NCBI GenBank assembly: GCA_003141815.1
Contig: PLNQ01000055.1
Coordinates: 1 to 49,707 of the forward strand
Source: Acidimicrobiaceae bacterium
GTDB taxonomy: Bacteria > Actinomycetota > Acidimicrobiia > Acidimicrobiales > RAAP-2
DNA length: 49,707 bases
Direction of reading: 5' to 3'
The notes beneath the pieces are model-generated. The model was not told the DNA's origin. It was given only the letters and a program-made list of their open reading frames with translations, and ran no database searches. Below, one piece after another: positions 1 through 9,492 of the stretch (the stretch's first letter is position 1; each line of letters starts with the position of its first letter). The position numbers were made by a program, and so were the translations under genes.

Positions 1-722
1 ACGTCACCTCGACTCTCGAGGCGGATCATTGACGCGCCACCGGCGAGTGCGCCTCGAAGAACTAGTTCGGCCGCCCCGGGCATCATCGTTGACCCGACGA
101 AGGCCTGAACGGCGTGCGCCCACTTGTGATCGTTGCGGTGGAACGAAACGAGCGAAAGCAAATCATTGTCGTCGACCAGACCGTCGTCGTAGGTGGTCAC
201 GATGCCCAGTCCGGCGAAGTGAAGTTCGCCCATGAGTTCGGCGGAAGCTCCCGCGACGTGCGCGGGTTTGAGGGCACCGAGAGCGAGCGTGGCGTCGGCA
301 ACCATTGGCTCGCCGAGCACGTCTCCGGAGTCGGCGTCGACACCGGAAGGTAGGTCAACGGCGAGAACGAGCGTACCTGGCGCGACCGTCGGGGCGACGA
401 ACGGGCGCGTGCAACCGAGACCAAAGGCGGCGTCGACGACAAGGTCGTAGCCATCAAGTTGTGCCGGAAGATTGTTCCATTCGGCGATGTCGACGCGTGC
501 GCCGCGGGCCTTTAACCACGTCGCCGCGACGCGTCCGTCCGCACCGTTGAGACCGGGACCAACGACGACGGCGACGCGCTTTCCGTAACAGGAGCGAAGA
601 AGTCGCTGAGCCAGTAGGGCTACGGCCGTGCCGGCCAACTCGACGAGGGCGTCGACACCGCGCGCGGCGCTGGCCTCGGCGTCGGCCTCGCGCATCGCGG
701 CAGTCGTCAAAATGGGAATCAC
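1..722 (-). CDS. nnr: Bifunctional NAD(P)H-hydrate repair enzyme (Nnr; YjeF_N epimerase domain plus start of the dehydratase/carbohydrate-kinase-like domain), truncated by window edge
   Basis: Continuous minus-strand frame from GTG at 722 (absent from ORF track because it is edge-partial with a non-ATG start): VIPILTTAAMREADAEASAARGVDALVELAGTAVALLAQRLLRSCYGKRVAVVVGPGLNGADGRVAATWLKARGARV...; later HKWAHAVQAFVGSTMMPGAAELVLRGALAGGASMIRL resembles the start of the YjeF C-terminal domain. Confidence 0.75.
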   Translation of the reverse strand, partial: MIPILTTAAMREADAEASAARGVDALVELAGTAVALLAQRLLRSCYGKRVAVVVGPGLNGADGRVAATWLKARGARVDIAEWNNLPAQLDGYDLVVDAAFGLGCTRPFVAPTVAPGTLVLAVDLPSGVDADSGDVLGEPMVADATLALGALKPAHVAGASAELMGELHFAGLGIVTTYDDGLVDDNDLLSLVSFHRNDHKWAHAVQAFVGSTMMPGAAELVLRGALAGGASMIRLESRGD

Positions 723-752
723 GTGTCCTCCAACAACTGTCGCGTGACGGAA

Positions 753-1163
753 CTAGGCAACGAGGCTTGCACAGTGCAGGCACTTCGTGGCCGCTTCGGG
801 TAGATCGCTCGAAAGACACTCGGGACACGTCTTGGTCGGTGCCGGAGGCCCAAAGACGGAGGTGCCCTGTCGGGCCATGTACGAACGGTACGGCACGACG
901 AGAACGAAGTAGACGACCGACATGAAGATGACGAAGTAGATGATCGCTGCGATGAATGTGCCTAGCGCGATGAACTGTCCGTTCAGAGTCCATCCGAGTC
1001 CTGGTCCCTTCGATGAATGTCCGGCCAAGGCGTTGATCAAGGGCGACACGATGGTGCTCGTGAAGGAATGGATCAGAGTACTAAAAGCAAGTGCCACGAC
1101 CAAGCCGACCGCGATGATGATCAGGTCTCCTCGCATGAGGAAGTTCTTGAAACCCTTGAGCAT
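753..1163 (-). CDS. mscL: Large-conductance mechanosensitive channel MscL with C-terminal CxxC...CxxC zinc ribbon
   Basis: MLKGFKNFLMRGDLIIIAVGLVVALAFSTLIHSFTSTIVSPLINALAG is the MscL N-terminus/TM1; tail TKTCPECLSSDLPEAATKCLHCASL. Confidence 0.9.
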   Translation of the reverse strand: MLKGFKNFLMRGDLIIIAVGLVVALAFSTLIHSFTSTIVSPLINALAGHSSKGPGLGWTLNGQFIALGTFIAAIIYFVIFMSVVYFVLVVPYRSYMARQGTSVFGPPAPTKTCPECLSSDLPEAATKCLHCASLVA

Positions 1164-1289
1164 GTTGTCTCTCTTTCGACGTGTGCTTCGACACTATCCA
1201 GTCCACTGTTCTCGAGCGAATGGCCAACGTGGTGCAGTGTTCGTGAAATCTCGGCTCACCTCGAACGCGATACGGAGGTGAGTTGTTGG

Positions 1290-1682
1290 CTACGACGTCG
1301 GCGTGACGATACTCGTGATCACGCTGACGATCTCGTGGGCGCTGGCGCCGGGACCAAAGACCGCCGCGATGCCGAGCGATTTGAGTTCGTCAAGGTCACG
1401 CGGCGGTACGATGCCGCCAAGGACGACGGGGATATCCGAACCACGCTCGCGCAACGCGTCCACCACGAGCGGGGCAAGCGTCATGTGCGCGCCCGACAAC
1501 ATCGAGAGACCGACCACGTCAACGTCCTCTTGGATGGCGGTTGACGCGACCGTCTCGGGTGTTTGAAAGAGCCCGGTGTAGACGACTTCCATTCCCGCGT
1601 CGCGCAGGAGTCGCGCGACGACCTTGATGCCCCGATCGTGACCGTCGAGGCCGACTTTGGCGACGAGTACGCGCACGTTCAC
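1290..1682 (-). CDS. Cobalamin-binding (B12) small subunit of an acyl-CoA mutase
   Basis: [36 protein letters not shown] contains the DxHxxG B12-binding motif; overlaps the large-subunit gene by 4 bp. Confidence 0.9.
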   Translation of the reverse strand: MNVRVLVAKVGLDGHDRGIKVVARLLRDAGMEVVYTGLFQTPETVASTAIQEDVDVVGLSMLSGAHMTLAPLVVDALRERGSDIPVVLGGIVPPRDLDELKSLGIAAVFGPGASAHEIVSVITSIVTPTS

Positions 1683-3319
1683 AGTGAAGGCACTTCGACG
1701 TGACGACCGAAGACGCTCGCCAGCGCCGTCATCATTTCGCCGACCGTGGCGTACGTCTTGGCGGCGTCGATGAGGGAGGGCATGAGATTGACGTTGGGAT
1801 CGCTCGCCTCGTGGCGAAGCCGCGCAAGGGCCTCTCGTACCTGCTCGCCGTCGCGGTCATGGCGAACTTTCTCGAGACGGCTGAGCTGCTTTCGCTCGTC
1901 TTCGTTCGTTATGCGAAGTGTCGCCATGTCGTCCTCGTCGTTGCCTTCAAGGAAGTTGTTTACGCCCACGACGACTCGCTCGCCGGAGTTGAAGGATCGT
2001 TCGAGCTCGTACGCCGAATCGGCGATGCGACCTTGGAACCAGTTCTCCTCGATGCCGCGTACGCAACCCTCGAGCATTGAGCCCTCACCCATCTTGGCGA
2101 TTTGGGCGAAGATGACCTCGGCCTCACGTTCCATCTCGTCGGTCAACTCCTCGATGAACCACGATCCGCCGAGGGGATCGGCGACGTTGGTGACGTTGGT
2201 CTCGTGCGCGATGATCTGTTGAGTCCGTAGCGCGATGCGCGCGGCCTTCTCCGACGGCAGCGCCAGCGCTTCGTCCATCGAGTTCGTGTGCAGTGACTGA
2301 GTGCCGCCAAGGACGCCGGCCAGGGCTTCGATTGCGGTGCGCGCGATGTTGATCTCGGGCTGTTGTGCGGTGAGTGACACGCCAGCCGTCTGCGTGTGAA
2401 AACGAAGTTGCCACGAGCGCTCGTCCTTGGCGCCGTAGTGCTCCTTCATCCACTTTGCCCAGATCCTGCGCGCCGCACGATACTTGGCGATCTCTTCGAA
2501 GAAGTCGATGTGCGCGTTAAAGAAGAAGGACAGGCGCGGCGCGACGGCGTCGACGCCGAGGCCGGCCTGGCCCGCGAGTTCGACGTAGGCGAAGCCGTTC
2601 GCCAGCGTGAAGGCCAGTTCTTCCGCGGCCGTGGATCCGGCCTCGCGAATGTGGTAGCCCGAGACCGAAATCGAGTTCCACTTGGGCATCTCCGCGGCGG
2701 TGAAGGCGATGGTGTCGCGCACCAGACGCATGGACTGACGAGGGGGAAAGACGAACTCCTTCTGTGCTTGGTATTCCTTCAGAATGTCGTTCTGTAAGGT
2801 TCCGCCGAGACGCTCGCGAGAAACCCCTGCCTCTTCGGCCTGGGCGACGAAAAGGGCCAACATCACGGCGGCGGGCGAATTAATGGTCATGGAGGTGGTA
2901 ATCGTGGCGAGGTCGATACCGGCAAAGAGGTCGCGGACGTCGGCGAGTGTGTCGATCGCCACGCCGCAACGTCCCACTTCGCCGAGGGACATCGGGTCAT
3001 CCGAGTCCAGTCCTAAGAGGGTGGGCATGTCGAACGCCGTCGACAGCCCCGTGCCCCCGGAACGGATGATCTCTCGAAAGCGTGCGTTGGTGTCCGTCGC
3101 GGTGCCAAAGCCCGCGAACATGCGCATGGTCCAGAGTTTCGTGCGGTACATCGAGGAGTGCACGCCGCGGGTGTAGGGATAAACGCCGGGGAATTCGGCG
3201 TCACTCGGACCGTAAACTGGCGCGAGGGGAATGCCCGACATGGTGGTGAACTTGCCCGGTCGGATCGGTGCGGCGTGAAAGAGGCGGCGCCACCGCTCTT
3301 GGGCACTTTCCAAAGCCAC
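1679..3319 (-). CDS. Acyl-CoA mutase large subunit, methylmalonyl-CoA mutase family; active-site residues look isobutyryl-CoA-mutase (IcmA)-like
   Basis: Full-length MutB-family protein ([89 protein letters not shown]). F in RMFAGFG and Q in AQKEFVFPP. Confidence 0.92.
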   Translation of the reverse strand: MALESAQERWRRLFHAAPIRPGKFTTMSGIPLAPVYGPSDAEFPGVYPYTRGVHSSMYRTKLWTMRMFAGFGTATDTNARFREIIRSGGTGLSTAFDMPTLLGLDSDDPMSLGEVGRCGVAIDTLADVRDLFAGIDLATITTSMTINSPAAVMLALFVAQAEEAGVSRERLGGTLQNDILKEYQAQKEFVFPPRQSMRLVRDTIAFTAAEMPKWNSISVSGYHIREAGSTAAEELAFTLANGFAYVELAGQAGLGVDAVAPRLSFFFNAHIDFFEEIAKYRAARRIWAKWMKEHYGAKDERSWQLRFHTQTAGVSLTAQQPEINIARTAIEALAGVLGGTQSLHTNSMDEALALPSEKAARIALRTQQIIAHETNVTNVADPLGGSWFIEELTDEMEREAEVIFAQIAKMGEGSMLEGCVRGIEENWFQGRIADSAYELERSFNSGERVVVGVNNFLEGNDEDDMATLRITNEDERKQLSRLEKVRHDRDGEQVREALARLRHEASDPNVNLMPSLIDAAKTYATVGEMMTALASVFGRHVEVPSL

Positions 3320-3474
3320 GTCGTTACCTCCTCTATCGAGATTTCACTTCAAAGCCAGCATAGAGTTCGCTCAACGCCCGATTTTGTCGTGTAGGACGTT
3401 CACGGCTAACACCTCGTGGGACGACGAAGCCTCGTTGTACGCAGTCCGTGCCGACCCGAGGGAGTTGGAATTTC

Positions 3475-4248
3475 CTAGTGGTGCAATCGAAGGTAGATGA
3501 GTGAAAGCGCGAGGGCGAACGTGGCCCAACAGAGACCCCGCAGCGCCCGTTCGAGGGGCGCGAGCATCGACTCACTCGTGACGGGCGTCGTCGTTCCGTC
3601 GAGGAGTACTCGGACGCCGTTGATGGAAGAGGTTCGACGGCGAATGTCTCTCGCCGGTGACGAAAGCTCTCGCTGAGTTTGAGAGATGAAGGCCGCGAAG
3701 GCGCCAGCGAAGAGTGCGGAAACACTGACGTTGGCGTGCTGGGCGAAGTACGCGGTCAGGAGTGGGAACGCGCCCCATCCCAGGGCAAAGACGATGTCGG
3801 AGTGGAGTCGTCCATGGAAGAGTTCGAGGTTGTAGGCCAACGCGATCGTGACCCCCACCACGATGAAGAAGGCGAGATACGGGCTCACGAGAAAGAGTCC
3901 AACGACGCCGAGGGCGACGGCACCCCCGAAACCAACAGCCGAGGCCGCCACCAGCTGCCAGGTGGGAATCGAAGTCGAAAGGGGCCGTCCTTTGAGTTCG
4001 TCGAGGGCGTGTGCGCCAACGCCGACGGCGAGGAAGAAGGCCACCACCGTGAAGACGAGACGAACGGTGTTCACCGGACCGGCGAGGCAGGCGCCGATAA
4101 TGACGAACGAGAGATGCAAGAGCGTGTACGGCGGGTGCAGGAGTGTCCACCACTCTCGTTGCCACGTTCGAGTGAGTATCTTCGGTTGTGCGTAAAAGGC
4201 CGGACCGCGCTCGGGTGTTTTCTTCTGAGTGAATTTGAAGATGGTCAA
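3475..4248 (-). CDS. Polytopic membrane protein, UbiA prenyltransferase-like
   Basis: C-terminal part of the 3475..4800 ORF; hydrophobic helices and VGAHALDELKGRPLSTSIPTW...LAYNLELFHGRLHSDIVFALGWGAFPLLTAYF. Likely TTG start at 4248 overlapping the TGA of the upstream methyltransferase (TTGA). Confidence 0.6.
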   Translation of the reverse strand: MTIFKFTQKKTPERGPAFYAQPKILTRTWQREWWTLLHPPYTLLHLSFVIIGACLAGPVNTVRLVFTVVAFFLAVGVGAHALDELKGRPLSTSIPTWQLVAASAVGFGGAVALGVVGLFLVSPYLAFFIVVGVTIALAYNLELFHGRLHSDIVFALGWGAFPLLTAYFAQHANVSVSALFAGAFAAFISQTQRELSSPARDIRRRTSSINGVRVLLDGTTTPVTSESMLAPLERALRGLCWATFALALSLIYLRLHH

Positions 4249-5030
4249 CGTGCCCGGTAGCCCCACGTCACAATGCCGCCACCAAGACTCATCGATCGGT
4301 ATTCCACGTGTTCGATACCCACGTGCTCCCACGCCCGCAGAAGCCAGTGCAAGGGATACTTCTTGTAGTGCGAGGAGATGCTCGGTCCGAGAAAGCGTCC
4401 TACTTCCCACCAACCCTTTCCCCCGGTGAGGTAGCCGGCGACCGGCAACACCGCGCGAGTGTAGAACCACCACGCGAGCCGCCAGCCAATCGCCGACGGA
4501 ACGCCAAACTCGAGGCTCGCGATTGGTCCGCCTGGTTTCACCACTCGCGCGAGTTCGGTGAGGGTGGCTTGGGGATCTTCGACGTAGCGAAGGAGATACG
4601 TGAAGGTGAGTCCGTCGAACGTCGCGTCCGCGAAAGGAAGCTCTTCGCCGCGACCCAGCACGAGCGACACTCGCTCGGTGAGTTTCGAGGACCTTACGTT
4701 GCGTTGGCCTTCGCGCAGCATCTCCTCGCTGAGATCGAGGCCGATGATGCGTGCGGACGACCGCTTCGCCAGCGCTTTCGTGACCGCTCCGGGACCACAC
4801 GCCACGTCCAAGATGAGTTTGGGATCCGAACCGACGACGTGATCGAGCATCGCCGATCGCCAGCGGCGGTCTTGACCGAATGAGAGAAACGCCGCGAGCA
4901 AATTGTAACGAGACGGCAACGGAGCGAACAACTTCCGGGAAAACAGGTTGGGCGTCTTCCGAGAGGCTGCTGCGTTTCGGTTCCTCGGAGTCATGCGTAC
5001 CACTCGTTTCTGCCAGTGCTGTTCGTCCAC
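4245..5030 (-). CDS. UbiE/MenG-like class I SAM-dependent methyltransferase
   Basis: ILDVACGPGAVTKALAKR (SAM motif I), LGRGEELPFADATFDGLTFTYLLRYVEDPQATLTELARVVKPGGPIASLEFG. True start may be internal (MTPRNRN). Confidence 0.85.
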   Translation of the reverse strand: MDEQHWQKRVVRMTPRNRNAAASRKTPNLFSRKLFAPLPSRYNLLAAFLSFGQDRRWRSAMLDHVVGSDPKLILDVACGPGAVTKALAKRSSARIIGLDLSEEMLREGQRNVRSSKLTERVSLVLGRGEELPFADATFDGLTFTYLLRYVEDPQATLTELARVVKPGGPIASLEFGVPSAIGWRLAWWFYTRAVLPVAGYLTGGKGWWEVGRFLGPSISSHYKKYPLHWLLRAWEHVGIEHVEYRSMSLGGGIVTWGYRAR

Positions 5031-5375
5031 GCGTCGACGATATGCAGGGGGAACATCGATGGAGCCATCTCTACACTCCTAAGTTGCGTTGACGTCAGCG
5101 TATGCGTGCGAGCGGCCCCGGCGCTCGTCAATGGGATATTGCCTTCTGCGAGGAGCCTATTTGTTTCGTAGTTCGATGGTCGCTGCTTGTCACGGATCAT
5201 TTGAGCCGTCACTAGAGCGTCGCCGAAGAATTGATTTGTTTGTCCAGAGGGGAGTTTCGTGTTGAAGGCGAAATAGTCACCGGTTCGACGAGGTGGCGCG
5301 CTACGCGAACTAGGCTGGAGTTCTGTTTCGAAGCTTTAAATAGAAAACGCTGAATCCAGTCCCCGTTGAGCGTCT

Positions 5376-6197
5376 TTGCGTTGCGAGGAGACTCATCAAT
5401 GGTGCCATGGGCGTTGCACAGTGGGTCACACGAAAAAACTTCTCGGGACCTTCAACGTGGGAGCTAGTCGTCTTGTTGAGATATTCGCGCTCATGGCGCG
5501 TCACGAACGCGAAAGTCCCCACGGCGAATCACTTTGTACCGTCGCGGCGGAAATTACCGGACTGAGCGGCGCGGGCATAACGCTCACGTCGGCTGGAAAC
5601 GAGAACACGAAGTGGTGTGCGAGTAACAACATCGCCCAGGAACTTATGGACCTTGAGCTCATGCTGGGCGAAGGTCCCGGTGATGAAGCAAGTCGCAGTG
5701 GGGTCGCCAATGAAGAGCACAACCTCGTGTCACCGGAGAGTGTGCGTTGGATGTTTTACGCGCCAGAGGCGGTGGCCGTAGGTGCGCGTGCGGTGTTCGG
5801 CTTTCCCGTTCGCATCGGCGCGGTCCGTTTTGGCGCCTTGAGCCTGTTTCGTGACGAGCCTGGACAGTTAAGCGACGCGCAGTCCTCAGACGCGTACCTC
5901 ATGGCGTCGGTGATCGGGCGTGCGATCTTGGCGATGCAAGCTGGTGCGCCGGGGGGAACCTTGGCCGGCGAACTCGAAGGACAGTCAACCTTCGATTTCG
6001 CGGTCCATCAGGCCGCGGGCATGCTCGCCGTGCAGGGATCGCTTTCGGTGAGGGACGCGCTCGTGGCGCTGCGCGCGCACGCCTTTGCGACCAAGGCCGC
6101 GCCGTCCGTGCTCGCTGAACGTGTGGTGAATCGCGAGGTATGTATCGATTCTGAAACCGGAACCTGGCGCGACGAAATGGTGACTGATGAGAGTTGA
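5376..6197 (+). CDS. GAF domain protein with divergent ANTAR-like C-terminus
   Basis: GAF-like core (ITLTSAGNENTKWCASNNIAQELMDLELMLGEGPGDEA...RAVFGFPVRIGAVRFGALSLFRDEPGQL) and C-terminal VHQAAGMLAVQGSLSVRDALVALRAHAFA resembling ANTAR. Start uncertain. Confidence 0.7.
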   Translation: MRCEETHQWCHGRCTVGHTKKLLGTFNVGASRLVEIFALMARHERESPHGESLCTVAAEITGLSGAGITLTSAGNENTKWCASNNIAQELMDLELMLGEGPGDEASRSGVANEEHNLVSPESVRWMFYAPEAVAVGARAVFGFPVRIGAVRFGALSLFRDEPGQLSDAQSSDAYLMASVIGRAILAMQAGAPGGTLAGELEGQSTFDFAVHQAAGMLAVQGSLSVRDALVALRAHAFATKAAPSVLAERVVNREVCIDSETGTWRDEMVTDES

Positions 6198-6281
6198 CGA
6201 CGCTACAATTGATGGCATCGGGCGAGCCGGAGCTGTTGAGGGCGACCGTCGCAATTGGCCGGTCCAAGGGAAGGTGGATTG

Positions 6282-7022
6282 ATGGCTAGAGAGTCCCTTT
6301 TAATCGCGACCCTTGTCGAACTTGCCGACAACCTCGTTGATCACTACGACGTGATTGACGTACTCACGGTCCTGAGTGACCGCTGTGTCGAGGTGATCGA
6401 CGTCGACGCCGCCGGGGTCATGTTGGCCTCACCCGGTGGGGAACTGCAGTTCGTTGCCTCCTCGAGTGAGTCGATGCGTGTGCTTGAGCTCTTCCAGATT
6501 CAGGCGAACGAGGGACCTTGTGTTGACTGTTTCCGAGATGGTCACGCGATCGTCAATTATTCCTTGAGTGAAGCTGATGGTCGATGGCCGCACTTCACCC
6601 CCCGCGCACTCGCCCAGGGCTTTCGCTCGGTCCACAGCCTTCCGATGCGGCTTCGCGGACGAACGATTGGCGCCCTCAATCTCTTTCGGACGACACAGGG
6701 TCCCATGGGAGTCGACGACGTGGTCGTAGCGCAAGGACTCGCCGACGTGGCGACGATTGCGATCCTCCAACACCGTTCGTCCTTAGACGCCCATACGCTC
6801 AACGAACAATTAAGTAACGCTCTCAACAGCCGCATCGTCATTGAACAGGCCAAGGGGATCATCAGCCAGGCGACCCACTGCGACATGGACTACGCCTTCG
6901 GCCGTCTTAGAACACACGCGCGAAACCATAATGAGGGCCTCACCGACGTGGCTTGGGGACTCGTGGAGGGAACGCTCATGGCGGAAGATCTAGACCAACC
7001 GAAAGAATCCCGGCCCAAGTAG
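6282..7022 (+). CDS. GAF and ANTAR domain-containing protein (RNA-binding antiterminator type)
   Basis: GAF: VIDVDAAGVMLASPGGELQFVASSSESMRVLELFQIQANEGPCVDCFRDG; ANTAR: LSNALNSRIVIEQAKGIISQATHCDMDYAFGRLRTHARNHNEGLTDVA. Confidence 0.88.
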   Translation: MARESLLIATLVELADNLVDHYDVIDVLTVLSDRCVEVIDVDAAGVMLASPGGELQFVASSSESMRVLELFQIQANEGPCVDCFRDGHAIVNYSLSEADGRWPHFTPRALAQGFRSVHSLPMRLRGRTIGALNLFRTTQGPMGVDDVVVAQGLADVATIAILQHRSSLDAHTLNEQLSNALNSRIVIEQAKGIISQATHCDMDYAFGRLRTHARNHNEGLTDVAWGLVEGTLMAEDLDQPKESRPK

Positions 7023-7317
7023 CGAGGTTTTCGGGAAGAAACGAATCGCTGGCTTTCGACGTGTTTCCTCCCTCGAGCAACGCGGCGAACGCCGTCGTTG
7101 TGCCCCCGAACGGGTCCAATTGTCCCAGGGTTCAACATGTCCTTCTCTCGGGCCTTTGCCCTCGCGGTTGGACCCGCCGACCAGGTCGGAGTAGTCAAAA
7201 ACCGTTGAGACTCTTCTGACGTCGCGACGATGGGGGTGGTACTCTCCAACTAGGACGTCCAGACCTCGCATCCTTCTCGGCTGACATTTCGTCAAGCCTG
7301 TAAGGAGAAGGAACTGT

Positions 7318-7584
7318 ATGGGTCTGCCTGGAATGGTTCTCAGCGCAATCGCTGCGGCGGCTGGCGCAATTATGTATTGGGCCGTGACCTATCAAGGAAC
7401 TGGTTTTCGTCTTTCCACCGTGGGCGTCATTCTCATGATCGCTGGCATTGCTGGCTTCATCGTGTCGTCGATCATCTTTGGCGTGTCGCGACGGTCCGTC
7501 GGCGCGGGACATCGCACGATGGATCGTCAAGTCGTGGATCCTCAGGGTCACACGAGTTCACTTCACGAAGAGACGAAGGGGTAG
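7318..7584 (+). CDS. Small two-TM membrane protein (DUF6458-like)
   Basis: MGLPGMVLSAIAAAAGAIMYWAVTYQGTGFRLSTVGVILMIAGIAGFIVSSIIFGVSRR; AAGGAG ribosome-binding site upstream. Confidence 0.75.
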   Translation: MGLPGMVLSAIAAAAGAIMYWAVTYQGTGFRLSTVGVILMIAGIAGFIVSSIIFGVSRRSVGAGHRTMDRQVVDPQGHTSSLHEETKG

Positions 7585-7690
7585 TGAATGACGTCCGTCT
7601 CGCACGGCGACAGGTCTTGGCAATGCTTGGCGAGAGTTTCGATGTACCGCAGGGGCGAAGGCCTCTCTGAGAGAAACAAGAGGGCTAACT

Positions 7691-7867
7691 ATGACGATGA
7701 AGGATAAGGCAAAGAATTTCTTCCAGGTCTCCAGAGGAAGAGCGAAGGAAGCCACGGGCAACGCCATTGGTAACCCGGACCTCGAGGCGGAGGGTCGACA
7801 CGACCAGAGGGCCGGCGACCTCAAACAGGCGGGCGAGAAGGTTAAGGATGCTTTCAGAAAGCGCTGA
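7691..7867 (+). CDS. CsbD-like small stress protein
   Basis: MTMKDKAKNFFQVSRGRAKEATGNAIGNPDLEAEGRHDQRAGDLKQAGEKVKDAFRKR (below the ORF track length cut-off); CsbD-type KAKE.TG...GN.DLE.EG motif. Confidence 0.85.
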   Translation: MTMKDKAKNFFQVSRGRAKEATGNAIGNPDLEAEGRHDQRAGDLKQAGEKVKDAFRKR

Positions 7868-8228
7868 GTCGCCCGACGAACCCGACGCCGTCGAACTCCT
7901 GATGAGGGAGTCTCCGTCGATGCATTTGGTGGACTCTCAGTTCGAGAACAGCGCCTTGCACGACGACGTCGAGCGCTTGATTCAGATCGCTGCGCAACTC
8001 TTCGCGGCGATTGAGCGCCAGATACATCGCATCGAGGATGATCTCTCCTTCACGTCCGGCAAGAACATGGTCGCCGGTGGTCAGACCATGTTCAAAGAGC
8101 AATTGATTCGAACGGCCCAAGCGCTCGACTCCTCGCTCCAAGATATTGCCCAGCATTTGGGTGACCGGGCCGACGAGTTACCAGAGGCTTCGAACAATCG
8201 ACAGAGCAGATTCCTCGATTATTTCTAG
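7848..8228 (+). CDS. Hypothetical protein
   Basis: MLSESAESPDEPDAVELLMRESPSMHLVDSQFENSALHDDVERLIQIAAQLFAAIERQIHRIEDDL...; start overlaps the csbD-like gene by 20 bp in another frame. Confidence 0.5.
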   Translation: MLSESAESPDEPDAVELLMRESPSMHLVDSQFENSALHDDVERLIQIAAQLFAAIERQIHRIEDDLSFTSGKNMVAGGQTMFKEQLIRTAQALDSSLQDIAQHLGDRADELPEASNNRQSRFLDYF

Positions 8229-8296
8229 ATGGGTGTCGCCTCGTTGCTGATTCTCCTGAATGCCGCTTCGAGGCGGTCAAGATCGTGACGCGAGGG

Positions 8297-8695
8297 TTAC
8301 TTCTCGTCGTCGCCGTTGGGCTCTCGTAGGGCCTCGTGGTGGGCTACTTGACTCTCTTCGCGTTCGATCAGTTCGGCGTCTTCGGCCTTCTCCAACTGAA
8401 CTAAGAGGTCGTCAGCGTTCGGCGACGTACGAATGAGTTCGTCGAGCTTTAGTTGAAGAACCATTTGCTGGCGACTTTGGGTGTGTTGGATGACGAACAA
8501 CATGACCAGCGTGATCGAACTGGCCACGGAGGAGAACACCAACTGCCACTTTGCGGGGAAATCCTTGAGGGCCGACACGAGAATGAAGATGGCCAGGACA
8601 AGCGCGACGACGACGGCCGCGCTCGCGCGTGACGTGAGTTCACCGACCCAGTGCAGGGCGCGACTGAAGCGCTGGGGAATGGCTGAACGCTCCAT
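8297..8695 (-). CDS. Low-affinity iron permease family membrane protein
   Basis: KWQLVFSSVASSITLVMLFVIQHTQSRQQMVLQLKLDELIR is characteristic of this family. Confidence 0.85.
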   Translation of the reverse strand: MERSAIPQRFSRALHWVGELTSRASAAVVVALVLAIFILVSALKDFPAKWQLVFSSVASSITLVMLFVIQHTQSRQQMVLQLKLDELIRTSPNADDLLVQLEKAEDAELIEREESQVAHHEALREPNGDDEK

Positions 8696-8988
8696 AAGTT
8701 CTCCAATGGCTACGAACGTCTTCGTTCAAGACGCGTTGGCGAGTTTCGCCGGACTAGACAAGCTCTTCGACTGACGTTTGTCCCTGACAGTCCATCAACC
8801 CTTTATTCGTGAAGCATGTGTGTGGCGCAGCACAAAGTGTACCGCGCTCGATTTGAAGGGCGGTCCGGTAAACTCAGGGGGCTGAGGGGAATTGTCCCTC
8901 CGTCTTAAGACGCCAGGTTCGGGTCGGACGATCTAGACGATTGTCGCCCGTTCGGACACGACGACTTCATTTTTAATGGAGGAATTTC

Positions 8989-9180
8989 ATGTCCCCGCAT
9001 TATTTGACCAACAAACATGATTCGTCGACGGTGCCACGGAATTCTGGTGCGAAACATACGGGAAACGTCGTGCCCCGAGGATTTCTCGGCGAAGTCGCGA
9101 TGGTCGCAGTTGCGGTCGTGGCCCTGACCGTAAACATGAAACTGATGTCGTGGCTCTCGAGAAACGCGGCCAAGAAGTGA
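8989..9180 (+). CDS. Small hypothetical single-TM protein
   Basis: GGAGG-like SD (AATGGAGGAATTTCATG) before the ATG; VPRGFLGEVAMVAVAVVALTVNMKLMSWLSRN hydrophobic segment. Confidence 0.5.
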   Translation: MSPHYLTNKHDSSTVPRNSGAKHTGNVVPRGFLGEVAMVAVAVVALTVNMKLMSWLSRNAAKK

Positions 9181-9492
9181 AGATCCTCTCGACGCCTTGG
9201 TTCAAAGGGTTCGCGGCGCGAGCATTCTCGCGTCGTCGACTCATTGATCATGTCGAGTTGTTCGATGATGCGACAGCAAGCGAAAGCCCACGCTCGTCAG
9301 CGGAGAGGGATACTTCCACACCATGGGCACAAAGTGCTCAACGAAACAGTGTTCAAGAAGCCTCCGACGCCCTCGCGTCGCGCCAGAGTCCTCCGTTGCC
9401 CGTTGCCCGTCGCCCTGACGTGGGACTAGCGACCGCGCCTCCCTCGGCGTGACGACAGTTCGTTTCACGTAATCCGCCGACTCCACTCGCCC

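Noticed and set aside
454-993. 179-aa Arg-rich minus ORF from the ORF track
   Set aside because: Low-complexity Arg/Ser/His composition typical of the wrong frame in GC-rich DNA; overlapped by mscL (753..1163) and the nnr frame (1..722).
3475-4800. Single 441-aa minus ORF
   Set aside because: The N-terminal half is an out-of-frame read through the methyltransferase gene (Arg/His-rich); only the part from ~4248 onward is plausible coding sequence.
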